64,000 bases of DNA from Lepus europaeus (GCF_033115175.1 NC_084839.1:39541501-39605500), one strand, 5' to 3'; positions 1-12,320 are shown, counted from the first letter of the stretch. The notes: generated from the sequence alone by a model not told the origin. Numbers and translations: made by a program.

Positions 1-159
1 AGCGCCGGCCACTGTGTTCCCATTGGGCCCTTTACAGGAGAAGCCGGTGAGACCCAGCTCCACAGGACAGCCTGCTTAGCTGCTGCTGTCCTACAGCCCC
101 CTGGGGTCCAAGGCCCCCTGCCCGTCGGCTGTAGACCCTGCCACATCCCCTAGCAGAGA

Positions 160-360
160 GCTTAGGTTTGAGTCCCAGTTCCACTTCCGGCTTCCTGCCA
201 GTGTGCACCCCGGGAAGGCAGCAGATAATGGCTCAAGCAGTTGAGTGGGGTTCCTGGCTCCAGGCTTCAGGCTGGCTCCTGCCCCAGCTGCATTTGGAGA
301 GTGGACCAGCAGAGGGAAGGTCCATCTCCGTCTCTCTGCCTTTCATATAAAAGGAAAATA
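160..360 (+). repeat. C-repeat SINE, old and 5'-eroded
   Basis: The sequence follows the rabbit C-repeat body: a degenerate B-box-like 'ggtttgagtccc', the 'ctgccagtgtgcacc..gggaa' and 'cagcagataatggctcaa' blocks, then 'ctctctgcctttcatataaa'. The tRNA-like head before about 160 is not recognisable and the A-rich tail is short, so this is an old or partial copy. Confidence 0.75.
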
Positions 361-3300
361 TGATAAAATGTGTGATGAAAATTATACAAAGAACACTTCC
401 AGGGAGTGGAGTGGGGGGCGCTCCAGCCCACCCCTGTCCAGACCCCAGGCCAGGTGCCTTTGTGTCGTGTGCCCCCTGTACGGCACCCTGGGCCACCTGC
501 TCAACCTGGGAGGAGTGATGCCCAGAGTGTCCTCTGGGTTTCCCTCCCGCCTCTGCCTGCAGTGCCTCCTTCTGTGTAAAGGGGAAGCCTGGGCCATCTT
601 CCCTGGGCTGTTCCGGGGATGAGGAGCAGATGTGCACACCAAGGGAGGAGTGTTTTGATGTCACCCAAGTGACCAAATGGAGCCCTGGAGCGACATGGGG
701 CCCGCAGGGGCAGCCGTTTGCAGAGCGGCTGTGTTGCTGTCCTGTCTGAACAGGTGCGGCACAGGGAATCTGGGAGGTAAGGGCTGACGTCATCACTTAG
801 ACTGTATCCACTGCTTCCAGCAGGGAGGCGGGGAACTTCTCAGCCTGCCCAGCCCTCACCGGGGAGGGAAAAAGCATTCAGAAGGTCGGGGCCTGCGTTG
901 CCGACACAGGCCCTGAAGATGCCCGTAGACCACACTCTGAGCCACAGTGCAAGAATGCAGGGCAGGTGGGAGCGGCGGGGAGGCGAGGGGCAGCCTCCCC
1001 AGACCCCACGCTGCACACTGTGGGAGCTGAGAGGATGGGGTTTCCCCACATCAAAGCAGGTTCCCCAGCCTTTGATTCCCAGGCAGGCAGCCTCTTTGGC
1101 CGCTGCCTGGAGTTTGGGGCCAGCGGGCCTGGGGGCCTGCAGAAAGTGCTGAGAGCCCAGGCCCGGCTCTTTTTGCATAACAGCTTGGCTGCCTAACAAA
1201 AGGGCGCTCCTTAAAAGGCCTGATGGGGCTGTTAAAAGCTTCCGGCAATGGTTTAATTGGGGGCGATGAAAGCGCCCTCCCTTCAAAGGCCCTCAGCTCC
1301 CCCCCTCCCTCGGCCTCGGCCTCCGGGTCCCCCTTGGCTCCCTGCAGACCCGGCCGTCGGGGACAGGACCCTTTGGCCAGCCTGTCTGAGGGGGTTCCGT
1401 CACGGCCCGACCTCAGCACCATTTGTCCACACAGTTTGGCTGCGGAAGCAGGGAAGGCTGAGTTAGAGACACATGTAGTCCCTGGTCTAGCCTTTGGGCT
1501 GTCTGCCCCCACGCCCCACCTCCGGGACACATGGGCCTAGGGCTGGCCCTTGAGCACCTGTCACCAGCGCTCCCCCGCCCCCACCCTCATGTACAGGAAT
1601 CACAGTCACCATCCAGGGTTCCATCCCGGGGCCCAGCATCTGGGAGGCAGTGGTGGTCAGGGGTGACCAGCCAAGGAGCAGGACATGGGGTAGAAGCAGC
1701 TAATGGAGAATCGAATGGGGGGGGGGGGCCAATGAGAGGGGGCAGGATTTCTGGAAGCAGAGAGGGCCTCCAGGGCCTCCCGTTGGAAGGCAGGCTCAGA
1801 GTGGCCCATTGGCCTACCCTGATGGAAACAGCAAGACCGCAGCCATCCTCCCAGCCCTGCCAGCTGGGATCCCTGGAGGCCAGCAGGGGAGGCTTCCTAC
1901 CCAGTCCAGTCCAGGCAGAGTGGCTCCAGGGACACCCGGCTCAGCCCTTCCCCTCGCCCACCATCTCCCACCTGCAGCGCCTTTTCCTCCCCGGCCCCAC
2001 AGCTCAGCCTCCAGACAGAGACGAAGCCTCATCCCTCGGGCTGCTCCCTGCCATGGCCCAGGCTCTGCCCTTGTCTCCCCTGTCTGAGAGGGGTGCCGGC
2101 TGCTTGTGTCTGGGATTTCCATATCTCTGTGTCCTCAGCACCCAGGGCCAGCTTTCCTTAGGGGCCAGGATGGTGGACAAGCAAGCTGAGAAGAGGATAG
2201 GAGACAGGGAGGCCTGGGTCCCCGAGGCAGGCAGGCTGCTGCGTGCTGCCGCTGCCTCCACTCTCAGGTCTCAGGGCCCTCCGGGGAACACGTCCTGAAG
2301 GTCTGCTCTTCCCCCTCCCCTCCCAGCACACCTGTCCTGTCCAGGCCCCGGGGAGCTGCCCTGACTCCCACAAGCCCAGTGTGGGACAGAGCCAGGGCAA
2401 TGAGGGCACGGCCCTGAACACCAAGCAGGTGCCCCTCTCTGATTTCCGGCCTTGGGCCTCTCTCCAGGAGACAGAGGAGTAGGGGTCCAAGGACCCCCTG
2501 CACCTGCCCCAGCCCCCACCTGGCAAGGACGCCTCCAGGGGAGGAGTTCCCGTCACTGGTCACTGCTCCCCCATTTGCTTATCTGCCTCCTGGATGACCT
2601 GGCTCTAGATCTCTCCTCCTGGGGTGGCCACTCTCCCAGCTTCTCCAGGCCTCGGGAACTCCCGGGATGAGGGACTTTGGGTTTGGAAGCCTGGGCAGTC
2701 CCAGGCCAGCCATCTGGATTTGTTCAGGACCGGGGTATTTCCCGGGACAGGTGTTCAGCTGCCAAACTGGGAAAGCCCCAGGCAAGTTGGCAAGTGGACC
2801 AAGTCGGCACCCTACGGCCACCCTACCGTTAACCCACAAACGGGTCTCTGCCCACAGCAGGGCCCTAAATGGGTTCCCAAGGCCACCGCCAACTGCCCCG
2901 TGCCTCTTCTCCCACCTCCTGCCCCCTGGGGAAGGTGGGAGGAGGGAAGAAGGTGGGGGCTGCATCCCACCAGCCGGGGGGCAGAGGGGGCAGCCCAGTC
3001 TCATTTGCCCCCCTCTCGGGAGGCCAGGGGCCGGGCCTGCGCCCTTTATCGCCCCGCTCAAGGAGGATCTCCGCGCCCACTCCAGCCCTGCCCTGGCTCA
3101 GATAAGCCGAGGGGCCAGCCCAGGAAGACAGAGGCCAAGCCATGGGCTGCCTGTCCCCCACCACCCAACCCCAGCCCTGAACCTCCCTGCCTGATCCTGG
3201 GTTGGACTCTGTCCAGGAAAGCTGCTTTGGAGGAGCTTTGAGTCCCGCTGTGGCACCAGAGCCACAGGGGAAGACTCGGGCCAGCTCCCAGCACCGCCTG

Positions 3301-3784
3301 ACCCTGTGATGCTCTTGGTGTGCGTGCAGGCCTGCGGGGCCTGCCTCACGCTGGGCCCCGTCACTGGGAGGGCCTCCTGTGCACTCTCCCCCTCCAACAA
3401 GGCCTGCTCTCGGCCACCACGCTCAGCCTTAGCGTCATGGGGCGCCACTCCTGGGCCTCCAAGGGGTCCCCCACTCCATAGCCTGATCTTCCGCTCTCTA
3501 GCAGCGGCTGTGACCGCTGGGAACCTGTGGTCCCCAACCATGCTGGGTCCTTTCCTGCCTCTGCGGGCGAGAGACTCCTTCCTTCCCCCAGATGGTTGGG
3601 ATCTTGCTGGTCCTGCCTGCTCACGTACCTCCTCCCCCAGGAAGCTTTCCTGAGCACACCACTCAGGCACACACTTGCCCTCTGCCATGGGCCCTGGATT
3701 TCACCAAGCCCTCACAACCACCACCACCGGCAGCAAGGGCTTTACCCTTATCATTCCCATGGTGTGGACCAAAAATGGAGGCCC
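361..3784. other. GC-rich intergenic DNA, no gene recognised
   Basis: About 3.4 kb of GC-rich single-copy-looking sequence. Open frames occur on both strands, but none has a recognisable domain, and stop-poor frames are expected at this base composition. The 1170-1290 stretch (TTTTTGCATAA, TTAAAAGG, TTTAATTGG) is more AT-rich than its surroundings and could be a small regulatory element, but only an alignment would tell. Confidence 0.6.
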
Positions 3785-4106
3785 AGGGCCCGGCACCGTG
3801 GCTCAGCAGGTCAAGCCATCACCTGCAATGCTGGCATCCCATATGGGTGCCGGTTTGAGCCCCAGCTGTTTCACTTCCAATCAAGCTTCCTGCTAATGTA
3901 TCTGGAAAGGCAACAGAAGATGGCCCAAGTACTAGAGCCCCTGCCACCCACATGGGAGACTCAGATGGAGTTCCTGGCTCCTGGCTTTGGCCTGGCCCAG
4001 CCTGTACCATTTGGGGAGTGAACCAGCAGATGGTAAATCTGTGAATCTGTGTCCCTGTGCCTTTCAAATAAATAAAAGTGTAAAAAAAAAAAAAAAAAAA
4101 AAAAAA
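3785..4106 (+). repeat. C-repeat SINE, near full length
   Basis: It begins at the tRNA-like head 'cccggcaccgtggctcagcag' and runs through the B-box-like 'ggtttgagcccc'. It ends in 'tttcaaataaataaaa' followed by a poly(A) run of 26 bases (4081-4106). Confidence 0.9.
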
Positions 4107-4215
4107 GGAAAGAAATAGTGGCACAGAGAGGTCAAGTAACAGGCCCAAGGTCACATAGCCGGCAACAGACAGAGGCAGGATTTGGTTTTTTGTGGTTTGG
4201 ATCCTTGGCAATCTG
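4107..4215 (+). repeat. MIR fragment
   Basis: The core 'gcacagagaggtcaagtaac', the following 'ccaaggtcacatagc' and 'gcaggatttg' match the conserved MIR core in the sense direction. The C-SINE just to the left has inserted into its 5' side. Confidence 0.75.
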
Positions 4216-5361
4216 TCCTGGCCACCCAGGACTAGAAGCTCTTCAGGGTAGAATCACGTGGCAGGACTGGCTGCTGGCTGGGGTCTTAGTGCGCACTTCG
4301 AGAACTCAGGGGGGACCCATTCCTCTGGTTCTCAGAGCCCCACTGTGGGAGGGAGCCCAGGGCTGCACAAGATTCTGTTTCTAGGAGCCGCTTCCTGGGG
4401 GCCTGGGGCCAGCCTAGGCGTGGGATGGGTGGGTGGCATCTAGAGGAGGGCTAGGGGCTTGGCTCCTGGGAATGCCAGTGGCTCCCAGGACATCTTTCTG
4501 CCCCTCAATCCCAACTTCCCAAAGGCCAGCCGCATGTGCTCCTCCTCCACGAAGCCCTACCTGCTTGCCCCAGGCCCCCTTCCTACCTGTGTCCTCTGCC
4601 CTCAGAGAGGTGGGGTCGCACTGGTACTGCATGCCAACGCCAGGCTCTCCTGCACCCTGCTGGGCCTGCAGCTGCTTTGAAGTGGAGACCATGACCTCAC
4701 CAGGAAGACTTCAGGACCCCAAAAGTCTTCAGGCCTCAGAGGATGTTGGCCCAGTCCAGGACGTGCACAAACTGGGGAGCAGTTTGCTGAGTTAGCCGGA
4801 GCCCAGCGCATGCCTGGTGTGTCGGGGGGTGGGGGGGCTGCCCACTCTGAGCATGTGTGTGACTCACGGGCACCCTCGTGACAAGCTGTGCATCTCTTCA
4901 GTCTGCTTCTGTGATGTCCTTGGTGTGCGTGCAGGCCACCCCCCACATCTCCCCCTGCCCCGTACGTGTTAGCTCACACGGGGCTGAGTCCGCCCTGTCC
5001 CCACCCCCAGCTCCGACTCATCTCTCCAGGGTCCTCCGCTTGCACCAGCTCAACCCTGAAGCCTGCTCTGACCCCCTCAGCCCACGCTGCCCTGCCCTGC
5101 CCCGCCCCCGCCCGCTGGCCCCCGCGGCCCTGACCCATTGACCTTCCAGCCGAACACTGCCTGTTTTGTTCTGGCTCAGCCCTGGAGCCTGTCACCTTTG
5201 CTTCCCAAGGGTGAGGCTGACAGCTTTGCAAATTGCCCCTGAAGCTGGACTTAGGGCTGGGGACATCGGCTTGGAAGTAGGCCCTGGCTGAACTGAACTC
5301 AAACACACTCCACTGCTGTGAGCCAAACCAGGGCACGCTGGCCTGCTCTCCGCTGTGCTGG

Positions 5362-5408
5362 CTGTGTGTGTGTGTGTGCGTGTGTGTGCGCGCATGTGTG
5401 TGTGTACA
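5362..5408. repeat. (TG)n microsatellite, interrupted
   Basis: Alternating purine-pyrimidine TG/CG run with CG and CA interruptions. It is likely length-variable and able to adopt Z-DNA. Confidence 0.9.
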
Positions 5409-5526
5409 CGCAAGCGCTCATGGGCATGCTCTCTGCTCATTTGCTGTCTCATCCTTCGGCTTATAAAGGACTTCCTTATACACCCATATCTCACTCTGAT
5501 CTCACGAGGAGGAGCCTTCAAGCGAG

Positions 5527-5592
5527 GAGCACTTATCCTCAGTGCACAGGTGAGGAAAGTGAAGTTTGGGGCGGCCCAAGGTCACCGGCCTC
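5527..5592 (+). repeat. MIR core fragment
   Basis: 'cacaggtgaggaaagtgaag' followed by 'cccaaggtcacc' is the eroded MIR core in sense orientation. Confidence 0.5.
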
Positions 5593-5865
5593 GGGAGGAG
5601 GGGGTAGGGCCCTAGCCCTTCACGCCTGAACGCACAGCACCTGCAGCCGCTTCCCACCTGCAAGGGCTGCCGAGTTGGAAGAGGATTCTTCCTCGTGGGC
5701 TCCTCCACCCCTCTCCCTGTCCCGAGGTTCCCCTGGGAAGGAGAGGCACAGGGGTGACCCCCGCCAGCCCCTCAGTGGCAGAGGTCCGTGGACATTGTTT
5801 CCCGTCTGGTCTGTGGTTACTGATTTCACCACAGCCCCGTCCCTCCCCAGCCCGCCAGGGAGTCC

Positions 5866-5962
5866 ATGATTAAGGAGGGATTAAATATTAACCACCTGTC
5901 GGGCCAGGGCGGAACGTCTCTGGCTGCACCTGAGCCTACCTAAAAATACCTCCCAGCTGCTG
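5866..5962. promoter_or_regulatory. Candidate enhancer: MEF2-like site with E-boxes
   Basis: A compact AT-containing island in GC-rich DNA. It holds two CACCTG E-boxes (5893-5898, 5927-5932), a MEF2-like CTAAAAATA (5940-5948), a CAGCTG E-box (5954-5959) and homeodomain-type TTAA cores (5869-5892). MEF2 sites beside E-boxes are a known arrangement in muscle and neural enhancers. The function here is inference from motifs alone. Confidence 0.3.
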
Positions 5963-6737
5963 TGGGCCAGCCCTACATGGGGCCTCTAAGCCCCTGGCTT
6001 CTCGCTGCTGCCTCCCCAGGCACCCCCCCTCCCCGCCAGGATTCAGGCCCAGCCCACCCTACTCACCCATACCCCACAACACAGGCCAGCACTTTCCCGT
6101 AGCTGGGCAGTTGCACGCCATACCACTGGAAGCACTCCTGGTGGGCTTTCTGGAGGAGGAACTGCCTGCACGGTCCTGGGGCTAGGAGGGTCAGCAGGCC
6201 ACATTCCAATACTTATCAGTGCTCTTATCTCCCCACCCCTGTCGCCCTCCTCCCCTACCCTAGAGACCCCTGTGAACCTGCACATACCATATCCCAACAC
6301 CCTGGGCTGCAGCAGCCCCAGGCGAAGAAGAATCACAAAGGAGCCGCACCTTTCCAACCAGCCATTTTTTTCTTCCTTCTGGCAGTTAGGAACTAGGTGG
6401 CTGCCTCCAGGAAGCTGCTGAGATTAACCTGGCCCCACGCACTCTTCAGGCCTCTGCATTCCCAGTGGCTTAGGCCTGGGTGAGTCAGGGCTGCACAGCT
6501 GTAGGAAACTGGCTGCCTCTGTGAGAATGATCCTTTGAAGTTCAACCACACAGCGGCTGTGGCCCTCCAGAGGCTGGGGGTGGGGGCCAGCGCCATCACC
6601 CAGACCCGAGGCCTGCCCTGGGTGAGCAAGCCCAGTGGCCAGGCTCCCCACTGCAGGGACCACACTGCTCACTCCATCTTCTTCCAGAACAGTGCAACGC
6701 TTTACTCAAGCCACCATGCTACTCATCCACTCCCTGG

Positions 6738-6862
6738 TGACAGGCGCTGTGCCCATTTTACAGATAGGGAAACAGAGCCTGCATGCTGGTCCAGGGCTGG
6801 GGGAGTTTTAAACAGCCAGGAAGTGGCTGGGGCTGGTCTGCCTGAGCTCACAGCCACACCAA
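6738..6862 (+). repeat. MIR fragment
   Basis: 'gacaggcgctgtgcccattttacag' and the following 'gggaaacagag' are the MIR core, with a weak match to the tail after it. Confidence 0.6.
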
Positions 6863-7392
6863 AATGCAAAGACCCTAACTCTTCTCCCCTCAGCTTGCCT
6901 GCACCAAGCCCAGCTCTTTTGCAGCTGAGTTCCCAGCTGAGTCTTTCCTTTGTCCCTGTGACTTCCTCCCGGCCTGTGGAGGTGACTTCCGCTCCTGCAA
7001 GCAAAGGTGCTCCCTGTCAGCCTGGTGCAGGCTCCACCGGAGACCGTGCGCTCTGGACAGGGGATTCCAACTCCCCTATAATGAGGCTCATCCCTTTAAG
7101 GCATTTGCTAAGCTTCTTGCAGGAACTTCTAGAAGGACCCACTGTCTTCCTTTTTCCTACAGGCCATAAACGATCTTACCAGACAAGAGCGGCTCAGAAC
7201 CACACTGCGCAGTGGTCTCCACACCCACCACTGCGTTTGCAGGCGGGGACACGGAGGCCGCCGAGGGCAAGCACCTGCACGGCTCGGGGGCTTCTTCGTG
7301 ATTCCTCAGGGCCCTGGCACGCCTCAGTGTGGGGGCTTCCTTCTGGGGTCACAACCTCTTGTGTTTTTTCGTTTGTTCGTTTTTGTTGTTCT

Positions 7393-7700
7393 TAAAGGTT
7401 TGTTTATTTATTTACTTGAAAGACAGCTACAAAGAGAGGTCTTCCATCGGCTGCCTCACTCCCCGAATGGCAGCAATGGCCAGGGCTGGACCATTCTGAA
7501 GCCGGGAGCCTGGAACTCCATCCAGGTCTCCCACATGGGTGCAGGGGCCCAAGCACTTGGGCTATCTTCCGCTGCTTTCCCAGGCGCACTAGCAAGGATC
7601 TGGATCAGAAGCAGAGCAGCTGGGACTCAAAATGGCACTCATTTGGGATGCTGGTGTCACAGGGTGATGGCTTAGCTTGCTGTGCCACAGTGCCAGCCCC
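7393..7700 (-). repeat. C-repeat SINE
   Basis: Reverse orientation: the tail 'tttatttatttacttgaaag' comes first and the head 'tgtgccacagtgccagcccc' last. It is near full length with many substitutions. Confidence 0.9.
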
Positions 7701-10700
7701 ATGCCATAGCCTCTGGTTTCATCCCTGGCATCCTCCATTCGCCTCTCTCTCTCTCTGCCCCGGACCTCTCTCTCTGGACCATGGCTGCCCAGAGCCCACC
7801 TCCCCACCCTTGACACTGACCCCAGGGTATCTGGAGCCCAGGAAATCAGCTGGCTTAGCCATAAACAGCCTTCCCACCTCCCACCCCAGAACCCCAACGC
7901 TGAGTTGGGTTTCCCTATGGGGAAAAAGTGTTTCTCTCTCTCTCTCTCTCTCTCTCAAGATGTAGATGCATCACACAGAGCACAGAGGAGGAAAGCAATA
8001 CCTGAAGCCCAGATTGGTTTTAATTGGGGCTGCTTATGTTAACAATTTACATCTCTTTTGCATACATTTGCATGAGCTATTTCAGAAGTTCCTTTGCCAA
8101 AGAGCACTGAGATGTAACAGAACTGTGGGCACTGACGCCTCAGTGAGGTCTCCAGACACACTGGGTGGGTCCGGGAGCGCAGGAGGAGTGGGAAGGGGAC
8201 AGAGCACCAGCTTGGATGGGGGAACAGGCTGGGGGGACGGAGTTGGGGCCTGGAGGAAACTGGAGGAGTCCTTTCCTGTGGGCCTAGGCCTCCTTCTTGC
8301 TGCAGGGACCCCTGCTCCGTGCCCCCCTCCACTGCTGGTCACTGCTCAACCAGGCTGGACTTGGGGGAGGGCAGGGACTTCCCCTAGGGGCCATCCAGGG
8401 AGTACAACTCCGAGGGGCAAGTGTGCAGGAGGTAGCAGAGAAGCGAGAGGATGGATCCCAAGAGAGGGGGACAGGAGACACTGAGGCAGGACCAGAGGAA
8501 GGCGCAGGCCCAGGGGTGCTGGGGAGGGTGGGTGCTGCTCCTCAGAACCCTCCAGCTGCCCTCCCCCCGCCCCCGCCTGTTGCTGCTCTGCTTATGTCCT
8601 ACAGAACCAAAGATGAGCTTCCGGGCTGGGCTCTGGACCTCTGCTGGCTGACCTTGGGCAAGCCTCTGCCCTGTCTGGACCTGAGTCTTCGCTGCAGATG
8701 TCCACGCGCCCTCCCAGGCCTGCCACCCTTGCCTCCCTGGCCCAGCCCCTGCTGCCGCCCTGTGGCTCAGGAATCTGCTCATCTACCTCGGGGTCGACTT
8801 CTAGTCCAGAGCTGCGGATCCCTGGGTCTGGCGCCAGCCAACCTAATCAACCCCATCTTTCCCTAGTTTTCGGCAGTCCGGCTGGGCCAGGTGCTCTTGC
8901 CTGTGGGTGCTCGCTCCAGCTCCTTTCCTATCACCTCCAAGTGCTCCCTCTGGAACGCCTGTCCCTTTTACAGGACCGGCTGCAGGGACAAGGCACGGGG
9001 CCCCAGCTCAGAAAGGCCCTATGGTTGACTGAAGGCCTGGTGGGTGCCCCCCTCATGTTTACCATGCGGAACAGAGGTCCCCACACTTCATTTTGCACTG
9101 GACTCTACAAATCATGCATCCGGCCCCACCTGCCTCTGCTCCATCAGCCCCTCCTGAGCCCCGTCTCCCGGTGGAGTCCTCACTGACCCGGGGACAAGCT
9201 CTGGCCTGGCATGGCCAGCTCCACAGGCCTGCAGGGGAGAGGTGGAGACCCTCAGAACAACCCAGGCCCGGGCCTTATGTCGCCTGGACAAAGAATGCGG
9301 GAAACTGCCAGGGTGAGACCAGGAAGGGGCAGAGACTCCTGGCCCTGTCTCAGAGGGGACCTGGCTTCTCTCCTAGCCCACCCCAGTCTGATGAGTGAGG
9401 CTAAGCTACCAACTTAGAAAGGACCCGGTCCTGCAAGGGAGACGGTTCTCTGCCAGTGCACAGTGGGAGTGTAGTAAGCCCACAGGTTGCCGGGAACGGT
9501 GGCAAAAGATGTCCTGGGGCTATAGACGTAGATGCCTGGTACTCCACCCCCCCCACTCCACCCCTTTGCATGCCCCCAAAGAGCAGCCCCCCAACCCCAT
9601 CTCTGCACACCGCACCAAGGGGACAGAGGGACAGCATCCCTTGTCTAAGTGGGGTCACGTGGGCATGCCCCTCAGGCTCTGCAGCCCCCTTTGCTGCCTT
9701 GCCCTCCCTGGCCTGCAGGAAGAGTGATCAGGACCCGGGGGCAGGGCCTGCCTTTCCTAGCCCCAGCTGTAGGGCTATGTCCTCTGGGCCATGTGGGTCT
9801 GGCCCCACCCCTACCCTGTAGCCAAGGGCGGGGCTGTGACAGCAGCCTGGGCTCACCTGGATGGGATGGTCCAGCAGGGAGTCCCCGATCCCAGTTGTGG
9901 GAGTAGGGGAGGTGGGATGAGAGGGCTGCATTGTCCTAAGCCGACTCTGGCTCCCTCCTCCGGCACCTCCTTTCCCCACAGCCCTGCCCACATGGGGCCC
10001 CTGCCTGCCTGAGGGCCTCGGCAAACAGGATCGCCTATCGCCTCCCACCTCTCTCTGCCGGGCTAACTGCCTTCACCCTGAACATCTGATTTGAGAGTCT
10101 GTTCCACGGGAGTCCTTTCCTGGAGCTCAGCCTCCTTGCGCTGCTTCCGGGAACAGGTGCTTAGCGGAGCACGTCTGACTGCGGCCCCCTGGCTCCGGGC
10201 TTTCTGACTGTAGGGCTGTCGGCTAGTCACCAGGACCCCAGCAATTTGGAGGTTTGGGGTGGGTGGTGAGGCCGAGCTTCTGGGCCGTGGATGTGACTGC
10301 AGAACCTGGACGACAGCCGGCCCGCGTGGGCTGCAGGGAGCCAGGGTGGCGTCCCAGGCTCGGCAGCCTGGCCCGTGTGTACCCTGCAGGAGCTGAACTC
10401 ACCAGCCTCCCCGGTCTGCAGGTCTGGGCATCTGAGCATCCAGGAGATTCCGGGCTGGGGCCCCTTCCCCCCTCCGCAAGCCCACAGCCCCCTGGCTGCT
10501 CCCCAACAAGCAGTCTCCCTCCCGCTAGGCCAAGGGGCTCCCGGTTCAGCTGCAGAAACGGTCAAACGTCTCTCTGGACCCCAAACAGGAAGCTGGGGAG
10601 AAGGGGGCCAACGGCCGGGGATCTTTGAGGCTCCTCCAGGAAGCGTGTGGGGAGGTAGGAGGGGGCAGAGACCCGCCTGCTCTCTTGAAGCCCCTGCTCG

Positions 10701-10848
10701 GTGGGGGCCCCTGTCAAGGCCTCTCTCACTTCCTCACCTTGGTCAAGGAGCTGAGCATCCCACAACCCCCCGCCCGGAGGTGGGAGCCAGGGAAAGTGCC
10801 GGGAGGAGATCTTTGGGATGCTCACTCCCAGCCCCCCCCCCCTTTTTA
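7701..10848. other. Intergenic DNA, no gene recognised
   Basis: Unique GC-rich sequence. It contains a (TC)12 run at 7932-7956, the octamer-motif island at 8008-8115 and a weak MIR-like 'tgaccttgggcaag' near 8650. Open frames up to 189 codons occur on both strands and overlap each other, without recognisable domains. Confidence 0.6.
8008..8115 (+). promoter_or_regulatory. Candidate regulatory island with paired octamer motifs
   Basis: An AT-rich island in GC-rich DNA. It carries TTTTGCAT at 8056-8063 and the exact POU octamer ATTTGCAT at 8066-8073, ten bases (one helical turn) apart. TTTTAATTGG and GTTAAC lie just before. The regulatory role is inferred from motif density only. Confidence 0.3.
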
Positions 10849-11228
10849 TTAAGAGATCCTAGTTTTCAGAATTTTAATTTCAGGGCACAGTTGAACATAC
10901 GCCCTTGCCTGCCTCATTACCCACGGCCCTAGGTAGAGTTGCCATTGATGAACCTGCCCTGCCACATGGCTGTCACCCAAAGTCCACAGCTTCCCCTGGG
11001 GCTCACTCCTGGTGCTGTCCGTCCTGCGGGGGGCCCAGTGTCCGATGCCACATGACCACCCACCCCAAGAGTCCGCGTGCTGCCCATTCACCCCCTCCCC
11101 CGAAGCTCTGACTTCTGTCTCCAGAGTTTTGCCTTCTCTAGAAAGTCAGAGACGGAGCATCACATAGGACAGGGCCTTTTCACTTTGGTTTCTCTCACTC
11201 AGCAACAGGCCTTGAAGGTTCCTGCTTT
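10849..11228 (-). repeat. L1M 3' end, segment 1
   Basis: It follows the antisense of an ancient L1 3' UTR: 'ttgatgaacctg', 'aaagtccacagctt' and 'ctctcactcagcaacagg' align in order with L1M. It continues at 11531 after a SINE insertion. Confidence 0.65.
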
Positions 11229-11530
11229 TTTTTCTTTTTGAGAGTTATTTGGAAAAAAGAGTGATATATATATAGAGAGAGAGTAGGAGATCTTCTATCT
11301 GCTGGTTCACTCTTCAAATGGCTGCAACAGTTGGGTTTGAGCCAGGCCAATGTAGGAGCCTGAGACTTCATCCTGGTCTCTTGTGTGGAGACAGGGGCCC
11401 GTGTACTCAGGCCAATAGCCACTGCCTTCCAGGGTGCATTAGCAGGGAGCTGGATGGGAAGAGGAGCAGCCAGGCCTCAAATCCTAGACCCAGGACTCCA
11501 ATATGGGGTGCTGCCGTTGCAAGGCTCGGT
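11229..11530 (-). repeat. C-repeat SINE inside L1M
   Basis: Reverse C-repeat, rather diverged, with the tail 'tttttctttttgagagttat' at the left. The L1M consensus is interrupted at this point and resumes on the other side. Confidence 0.8.
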
Positions 11531-11777
11531 TCCATGTCACTTCATGGCTTGAGAGCTCGTTTCTTTTTGGCACTGGCTGAGTCCCCTGTGTGGCCGAGCT
11601 GCTTATCCACTCCCCTGTGGAGGAGCATCTTGGCTGCTTGCAAGTTTGGCAGTTAGGAGTGAAACCACTGGCAACATCTGTGTGCAAGTTGGCGGGGGGT
11701 GGGGTATGTTTCCAGCTCATTTGGGTAAACACCAAGGCTGATTTTCGGTAGGAGCAAGCTTTGTAAGAAGCTGTCAG
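11531..11777 (-). repeat. L1M 3' end, segment 2
   Basis: 'catggcttgagagctcgttt', 'catcttggctgcttgcaagt' and 'gctcatttgggtaaacaccaa' are antisense L1M 3' sequences in the order expected after segment 1. Confidence 0.7.
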
Positions 11778-12084
11778 GGGGCCGGTGCTGTGGTGTAGTG
11801 GGTAAAGCCACCGCCTGCAGTGCCCGCATCCCATATGGGCACCAGTTTGAGTCCGGGCTGCAGCACTTCCGATCCAGCTCTCTGCTATGGGCTGGGAAAG
11901 CAGTAGAAGATGGCCCATGTCCTTGGGCCCCTGCACCCATGTGAGAGACCCAGAAGGAGCTCCTGGCTTTGGATCGGCCCAGCTCCAGCCATTGCAGCCA
12001 ACTGGGGAGTGAACCAGCAGATGGAAGACCTGTCTCTCTCTCCCCCTCTCTCTGTGTGTAACTCTGACTTTCAAATAAATAAAT

Positions 12085-12116
<32 letters not shown>

Positions 12117-12117
12117 G
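11778..12117 (+). repeat. C-repeat SINE, full length, inside L1M
   Basis: A well-preserved copy: head 'ggggccggtgctgtggtgta', B-box-like 'agtttgagtccgg', CT-rich tract, 'tttcaaataaataaataaat' and a poly(A) tail of about 26. Flanking direct repeats are visible as 'gaagctg(t/c)cag' on both sides. Confidence 0.95.
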
Positions 12118-12320
12118 GAAGCTGCCAGACAGTCTTCCAAAGTGGCTGGTCCATTTTGCATTCCCACCAGCAATGAACGAGAGTTCCTGTTTCTCCCTAT
12201 GCAGCAGTTGGTGATGTCACTGTTTTGGGATCCCGCCCTTCTGAGAGATGGATAGTGGCGGCACCATGTTGTGTCAGTTTTTATTTGCAAGTTTCCTAAT
12301 GATATATGATGTCAAGCTAG
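12118..12320 (-). repeat. L1M 3' end, segment 3
   Basis: 'cttccaaagtggctggtcc' and 'cattcccaccagcaatgaac' are diagnostic antisense L1M ORF2-distal sequence. Segments 1-3 together make one minus-strand L1 truncated at its 5' side. Confidence 0.8.

Larger units (their letters stand above)
4216..7392. other. Intergenic DNA with small repeats, no gene recognised
   Basis: Mostly unique GC-rich sequence. The recognisable items are listed separately: a TG microsatellite, two MIR fragments and a motif cluster at 5866-5962. No open frame here resembles a known protein. Confidence 0.6.

Noticed and set aside
1531-2298. 255-codon open frame in the left intergenic region
   Set aside because: GC-rich unique DNA with overlapping frames on other strands. 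No domain, splice signals or codon pattern suggest a gene.
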